A stretch of 9,734 nucleotides of DNA from an uncultured Prevotella sp. (GTDB taxonomy: Bacteria > Bacteroidota > Bacteroidia > Bacteroidales > Bacteroidaceae): the NCBI GenBank assembly GCA_938023885.1, contig CALJCU010000273.1, positions 1 through 9,734 of the forward strand, given 5' to 3'. Shown one piece after another: positions 8,901-9,734 of the stretch. A program made the translations under genes and the position numbers. The stretch's first letter is position 1, and every line of letters starts with the position of its first letter. The notes beneath the pieces are model-generated. The model had not been told where the DNA came from, did no database searches, and worked only from the letters and a program-made list of their open reading frames with translations.

Positions 8901-9082
8901 CTGTCGGACGAGACATCGGACGAGTCAACCGCGATTTTTCCCACATTGATGCCTTGCGTGAATGCGCATAAATGCTGTGCAATAGCTTTTGTCGTCTCCT
9001 GACTGATCCCCTCGGATTGCAGAGGTTGTGCAGCGAAAGCACTTGCATAGCAAATGGATAATAATTTAATAATATGTCGCAT
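5924..9082 (-). CDS. Multidomain Amidase_3-like N-acetylmuramoyl-L-alanine amidase with inserted golvesin-like domain
   Basis: This 1052-residue secreted protein has a signal peptide with probable cleavage after AFA (about 17). An uncharacterised N-terminal segment (about 25-150) comes first. An Amidase_3-type zinc hydrolase follows in two parts. Part one has SHG (170-172, candidate zinc His171), ETVED (191-195, candidate zinc Glu) and ENAGAYVMMPRERD (211-224). Part two has SLAFHSDAG (495-503, candidate zinc His499) and LLELMSHENFADM (580-592, candidate catalytic Glu582), then AVYKGILRFL. A beta-rich insert (about 245-390) resembles the golvesin C-terminal / xanthan-lyase-associated domain. 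A fibronectin III-like domain (about 630-720) and a Rossmann or glutaminase-like region (about 724-1035) complete it. The expected reaction is cleavage of the MurNAc-L-Ala amide bond in the periplasm. As the first gene of the operon it follows a candidate promoter. Homologues are often called xanthan lyase, which the catalytic motifs do not support. Confidence 0.8.
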   Translation of the reverse strand: MRHIIKLLSICYASAFAAQPLQSEGISQETTKAIAQHLCAFTQGINVGKIAVDSSDVSSDSVKVFLNTALQDVPMRKDNVDNIVAAIGNALPEETRDRKVAVYINGHEIHSLIPNYFRAKADRRKPFRNVPAEDIDKKGFTSFTPIVTNLDRPYKVKNGLQDKHIALWQSHGKYFEQGLNRWEWQRARLFETVEDKFTQSFVLPYLVPMLENAGAYVMMPRERDTNPEEVIVDNDGQLAISPYTEHNGKEIWQKGDGTGFAYARKQYTSFQNPFTEGSYRQTTTTNSRKESELSSIKWIPSIPRDGNYAVCVSYKTLPNSTEDAHYTVHHKDGVTRFSVNQTMGGGTWIYLGTFNFAKGQGSYVELSNYSKTTGRVLTADAVKFGGGMGNIARTADGDKITSYTKGHTHDNETGRNAFQPQLNYIPMVSGYPRYLEGSRYYLQWAGIPDSIYSPSHGTNDYTDDYRDRGLWVNYLAGGTRACPEAKGLNIPIALSLAFHSDAGTVRGDSIIGNLGIYQTSQYGGKFADSTSRDANRDLCDLVQTQIPHDLRLQADPKWTRRGMWNQQYYEAWVPRVPAMLLELMSHENFADMRYGLDPRFRLIVGRAVYKGILRFLSTEYGYPYVVEPLPVKAFSATLNKKDQAVLSWQAVTDSLEPTADAKRFIVYKRIGNGDFDNGTVIKKNTYTTTIPTDKVVSFKVTALNDGGESLPSEILSVGLCRKATENPVLIINGFDRLSAPDDFTSSDDNLAGFLAENDNGVPDRQLISYVGPMKEFRRAIPWTHDDAAGFGDSYGTDERITIAGNTFDYPALHGSSLLKAGYSFVSISRSALSPDTPPSPDTYSAIDLILGKEKQSKFGRPGLHPLAFKTFDAPMQRLLTAWCKAGGSVLVSGAYVGTDLWQNPLATADPRAKSIKADRDFAKQILKYQWREDRACRNGQIAYVVSPLAADTTSFTYYNKPNSTSYVVESPDAIDPADPSAYTVFRYPENGMSAGIVFGGNATDHWRTCVLAFPFETVKSEDMRDHMMSQILQYLTTKPSVAQNPQLQNSKP

Positions 9083-9167
9083 AAAGGCTAAATATTTATT
9101 GCAAACTTACATAAAATTTTCCAATTATACCACTGGTCGGATAAAGATTTTTTCTTTAAAGATACAC
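9083..9167 (-). promoter_or_regulatory. Probable promoter region of the cell-wall salvage operon
   Basis: This AT-rich segment lies between the upstream terminator hairpin and the amidase-like start. Its minus strand holds TAAGTTTG (plus positions 9102-9109), an exact match to the Bacteroidetes -7 consensus TAnnTTTG. Transcription would start about 10-15 bases before the ATG at 9082, giving a short leader. I found no good TTG/TTTG -33 element at the usual 19-21 base spacing; only TGG occurs near there. The call therefore rests on the -7 match and position. Confidence 0.5.
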
Positions 9168-9203
9168 AAATAACGACCGATATAAACATATCGGCCGCCA
9201 TTT
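9168..9203 (-). terminator. Hairpin terminator after the SusD-like gene
   Basis: The minus strand forms a 16-base-pair stem (plus 9168-9183 with 9188-9203) with three G-U pairs and a four-base GTTT loop. Its core is CGGCCGATAT paired with ATATCGGTCG. The outer A/T pairs give a TTATTT tail on the 3' arm. It lies 47 bases past the SusD-like stop codon and before the next operon's candidate promoter, as expected for an intrinsic terminator. The U-tract is short and interrupted, so efficiency is uncertain. Confidence 0.7.
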
Positions 9204-9249
9204 AATGATTATTGATTCTCTTTGTAATTAGCGGTATTCTGCTTACGTC

Positions 9250-9734
9250 TTATTCCCAGTTCGGATTCTGCTTCATGATCGTGTTGAGCTTCAGCTCATC
9301 GGTAGGAATAGGATACAGATAATACTTATGGTCGAACTTACGCGTGGTGACGCCTTTGAGGTATCCGTTGACCTGATTGGCTCCGGCGATGTTGCTCACG
9401 TTGGCTCCGAGGTTGGCATTGGTGTTGACATTCGTGTCAAGTTTCTGCAGCTGGTGCCAGCGGATGAGGTCCCAATAGCGGTAGTTGTTGTCACAGACGA
9501 GTTCACAACGACGGCATCTGCGAATCTCCCAGATGAGGTTGCTCACACCCATGTTGTTGGCCGTGTCAGCCTCGGGGTCCAGTGTCATGGCGGGAAGCTC
9601 CGCACGCTTCAGCAAGAGGTTCACGGTCTTGTCGAGGTCGCCCTGCGTGATGGTTCCAAGCTCAGCTTTGGCTTCTGCCTCATTGAGAAGGATGACGGGA
9701 TACCACAACAGTGGCATGTCGGTGTAGTTGGTAT
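9250..9734 (-). CDS. SusD/RagB-family outer-membrane glycan-binding lipoprotein, C-terminal part
   Basis: This is the last 161 or so residues of an open frame that runs off the right edge; the ATG at 9717 is internal, since TNYTD codons precede it in frame. It shows the C-terminal SusD/RagB pattern: YTDMPLLWYPVILLNEAEAK (the usual region of helical repeats near the ligand site), then NLIWEIRRCRRCELVCDNN and RYWDLIRWHQLQKLD, and the terminal YLYPIPTDELKLN with MKQNPNWE. SusD-like lipoproteins sit on the cell surface and cap a SusC-type TonB-dependent transporter to deliver glycans or other nutrients. The paired susC-like gene would be expected just outside the window at higher coordinates. The position normally Glu in IRRERR is Cys here (codon 9514-9516). 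The ligand cannot be told from this fragment. A hairpin terminator follows, so this gene ends its own operon. Confidence 0.88.
   Translation of the reverse strand, partial: TNYTDMPLLWYPVILLNEAEAKAELGTITQGDLDKTVNLLLKRAELPAMTLDPEADTANNMGVSNLIWEIRRCRRCELVCDNNYRYWDLIRWHQLQKLDTNVNTNANLGANVSNIAGANQVNGYLKGVTTRKFDHKYYLYPIPTDELKLNTIMKQNPNWE

Noticed and set aside
5924..9082. Annotation as xanthan lyase
   Set aside because: That name spreads through the golvesin-like domain shared with xanthan lyases. The HSDAG and LLELMSHEN motifs point to a zinc amidase, and no polysaccharide lyase domain was seen.
9083..9249. Small RNA, tRNA or riboswitch in the largest intergenic gap
   Set aside because: Apart from the terminator hairpin and the -7 element I see only AT-rich sequence, with no tRNA cloverleaf or known riboswitch core.

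Overview
The window looks like a chromosome segment from a Bacteroidales species, probably Prevotella-like. The evidence is a SusD/RagB-family gene end, AT-rich spacers between GC-richer genes, starts without Shine-Dalgarno sequences, and a TAnnTTTG-type promoter element. The genus is inference. All convincing genes lie on the minus strand, so transcription runs from high to low coordinates.

Right edge (9250-9734): the C-terminal part of a SusD-like outer-membrane glycan-binding lipoprotein whose 5' part lies outside the window. It is followed by a strong hairpin (9168-9203) that I read as the terminator of that upstream polysaccharide utilisation operon. A candidate -7 element (9102-9109) then precedes the next operon.

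Main operon (9082 down to 38), five tightly packed genes: (1) a 1052-residue secreted Amidase_3-type protein, probably an N-acetylmuramoyl-L-alanine amidase, with a golvesin-like domain inserted in the catalytic domain, a fibronectin III-like domain and a Rossmann-like C-terminal region; (2) a secreted calcineurin-like metallophosphoesterase fused to a PQQ-type beta-propeller, overlapping gene 1 by ATGA; (3) a cytoplasmic family 2 glycosyltransferase with an apparently degenerate second GT-A domain at its N-terminus; (4) an AmpG-like MFS permease; (5) a secreted DUF1343/NamZ exo-N-acetylmuramidase homologue. Gaps are -4, 43, 15 and 9 bases.

The amidase, AmpG and NamZ homologues together point to cell-wall (peptidoglycan) salvage or recycling. 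The amidase would cut stem peptides from MurNAc, NamZ would release MurNAc from the non-reducing end of the glycan, and AmpG would import muropeptide-type products. The phosphoesterase-propeller and the glycosyltransferase have no established place in this pathway, and they are the most interesting part of the window. No RNA genes, CRISPR arrays, insertion sequences or phage genes were seen.
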